This document shows, piece by piece, positions 63,206-64,000 of a stretch of DNA of 64,000 bases (position 1 is its first letter; each line of letters begins with the position of its first letter). The notes under the pieces are model-generated. The model searched no databases. It worked only from the letters and a program-made list of their open reading frames with translations, and was not told where the DNA came from. The position numbers were made by a program, and so were the translations under genes. The DNA lies in the NCBI RefSeq assembly GCF_000314795.2, contig NZ_KB373314.1, positions 62,001 through 126,000 of the forward strand, read 5' to 3'. The stretch comes from Streptococcus sp. F0442. GTDB lineage: Bacteria > Bacillota > Bacilli > Lactobacillales > Streptococcaceae.

Positions 63206-63304
63206 ATGCAAATCTATTTTATTTATTCTATTTTCTTTCTATTATCACTTGTAGTTCTAGCTTATCTTATTAAGTTACTCATTGCTCATTTAAAAAGAAA
63301 CTAA
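63206..63304 (+). CDS. 32-residue hydrophobic peptide
   Basis: A short gene with a strong AGGAGGTG ribosome site (63192-63199), 6 bases before the ATG. The peptide is one long hydrophobic helix (about residues 3-28, with IFFLLSLVVLAYLIKLLIA) ending in the basic tail HLKRN. It has its own consensus promoter and a terminator. It could be a type I toxin, a small membrane regulator or a signal peptide precursor; no known family is recognised. Confidence 0.7.
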   Translation: MQIYFIYSIFFLLSLVVLAYLIKLLIAHLKRN

Positions 63305-63314
63305 GTAACATTTT

Positions 63315-63341
63315 GCCCAAATAGTAGTTATTTGAGCTTTT
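63315..63341 (+). terminator. Terminator of the peptide gene
   Basis: GCCCAAATA (63315-63323) and TATTTGAGC (63329-63337) pair with one mismatch, followed by TTTT. A TGCTATACT extended -10-like site (63341-63349) follows at once and may serve the next gene. Confidence 0.7.
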
Positions 63342-63448
63342 GCTATACTTTAGCCTAGTAGATTAAATTTATAAAGGTAGTGTTGAGCATCTTCTTGTTG
63401 AGTGATTTTATTTTATGAAGGTTGTTTATAGTTGAAAGGGGAAAATAG

Positions 63449-64000
63449 ATGGTATCTAAACTTGATACAGCATGGGACTTGTTTCTGGAGGGAAAAACAT
63501 CAGAAGCTAAAAAGTTGGTTGAACAAGATTTTTCCATTGATACCTGTACAGATTTTAGTCTTTTAAATCTGATGGGATATTTATTGTTAGCAGAAAAAGA
63601 CTATGCCTCGTGTACCCATATCTTTGAGAAATACATTTTATTAGCTCAACAAAATGAAGATAAAGAACATGAACATATTGGCTTACATCAATTAGCGATG
63701 ATCTACAGAGATCAGGGTGATTTTCATAAGGCTTTAAAACTCATTGAAGATGAAGAGAAGATAGTTGAAGAGTATTTTCCAAACGATAATCTAAAGAAAG
63801 CTGTGAATAACTACGAACAAGGCTATGTGAGATTGAAATTAAACAATCTTGATGAAGCACTTACATTCATGAATCTGTCATTGGAACAATCTTTAGAGAC
63901 TGATGATGTGATTTCTCAAGCTTGTAGCTATAGAGGGTTAGGTGAAATCTATTTAGCCTTGGAAGATACGGAATTATCCAATAGAAATTTCAAACGAGCT
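63449..64000 (+). CDS. TPR-repeat protein (5' part, cut by window end)
   Basis: The frame is open from ATG 63449 (GAAAGGGG 7 bases upstream) to the window end, 184 codons. The sequence is a chain of helical pairs of TPR type (LMGYLLLAEKDYASCTHIFE, LGEIYLALEDTELSNRNFKR). There is no N-terminal helix-turn-helix DNA-binding domain, so it is not a standard Rgg/PlcR regulator. The neighbourhood of a small hydrophobic peptide gene invites a peptide-receptor hypothesis, but nothing shows it. Confidence 0.75.
   Translation, partial: MVSKLDTAWDLFLEGKTSEAKKLVEQDFSIDTCTDFSLLNLMGYLLLAEKDYASCTHIFEKYILLAQQNEDKEHEHIGLHQLAMIYRDQGDFHKALKLIEDEEKIVEEYFPNDNLKKAVNNYEQGYVRLKLNNLDEALTFMNLSLEQSLETDDVISQACSYRGLGEIYLALEDTELSNRNFKRA

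Noticed and set aside
60276..64000. Integrated element at tRNA-Arg
   Set aside because: No integrase, no direct repeat of the tRNA 3' end and no second attachment site were seen within the window; the AT-rich content alone is not enough.
1..64000. CRISPR arrays, insertion sequences and rRNA genes
   Set aside because: No regularly spaced repeats, transposase genes with inverted repeats, or rRNA segments were recognised on either strand.

Overview
The window looks like the chromosome of an oral streptococcus of the sanguinis type. It is low-GC, with strong AGGAGG ribosome sites and streptococcal housekeeping neighbours (nrnA/pde2, rpmE type B, rplS, tRNA-Arg). It carries a large ethanolamine/cobalamin island of the kind known from Streptococcus sanguinis and Listeria. 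The species is inferred from gene content only.

Positions 1-13,900 hold an ethanolamine-utilisation microcompartment operon. It encodes shell proteins (an EutS/PduU-type protein, EutL, EutK, two nearly identical EutM copies, EutN), the EutV/EutW two-component system, EutA/EutB/EutC (B12-dependent ammonia-lyase and its reactivase), EutE, PduL, EutT, EutH, EutQ and a Firmicutes-specific eut protein. A promoter at 156-184 drives eutS-eutV-eutW. A EutV-type double hairpin fused to a terminator stands before eutA, so the sensor pair would be made first and the enzymes only on induction.

Positions 13,970-38,541 are one tightly packed, largely overlapping gene string for anaerobic cobalamin synthesis. 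It runs from glutamyl-tRNA (hemACDBL) through uroporphyrinogen III, precorrin-2 and cobalt insertion (CbiK) to CbiP/CobU/CobS/CobC, with the cobalt importer CbiMNQO inside it. Its leader (13,975-14,113) has a strong promoter followed by the same EutV-type double hairpin and terminator. This suggests that one RNA switch couples cofactor synthesis to ethanolamine catabolism. The string has two tandem cbiC genes, the second lacking the catalytic histidine, and two HemD domains. cobD and cobT are not in the window.

Positions 38,649-48,466 encode two complete Nik/Opp-type ABC importers with different gene orders, probably for nickel or cobalt. A roughly 100-nt structured region lies inside the second one. 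Positions 48,500-52,140 are ordinary core genes, mostly on the minus strand. Positions 52,227-57,674 are a type VII secretion effector island: two small LXG-accessory proteins, a 640-residue LXG toxin and four paralogous membrane-anchored proteins that look like immunity factors. The first of these begins inside the toxin gene in another frame behind a perfect Shine-Dalgarno, so its transmembrane anchor is overprinted on the toxin C-terminus.

Positions 57,736-60,347 return to core genes (flavodoxin, chorismate mutase, ClC channel, rplS, tRNA-Arg). The last 3.6 kb is AT-rich accessory DNA with small membrane proteins, an MFS transporter, a 32-residue hydrophobic peptide with its own promoter, and the start of a TPR protein cut by the window end.
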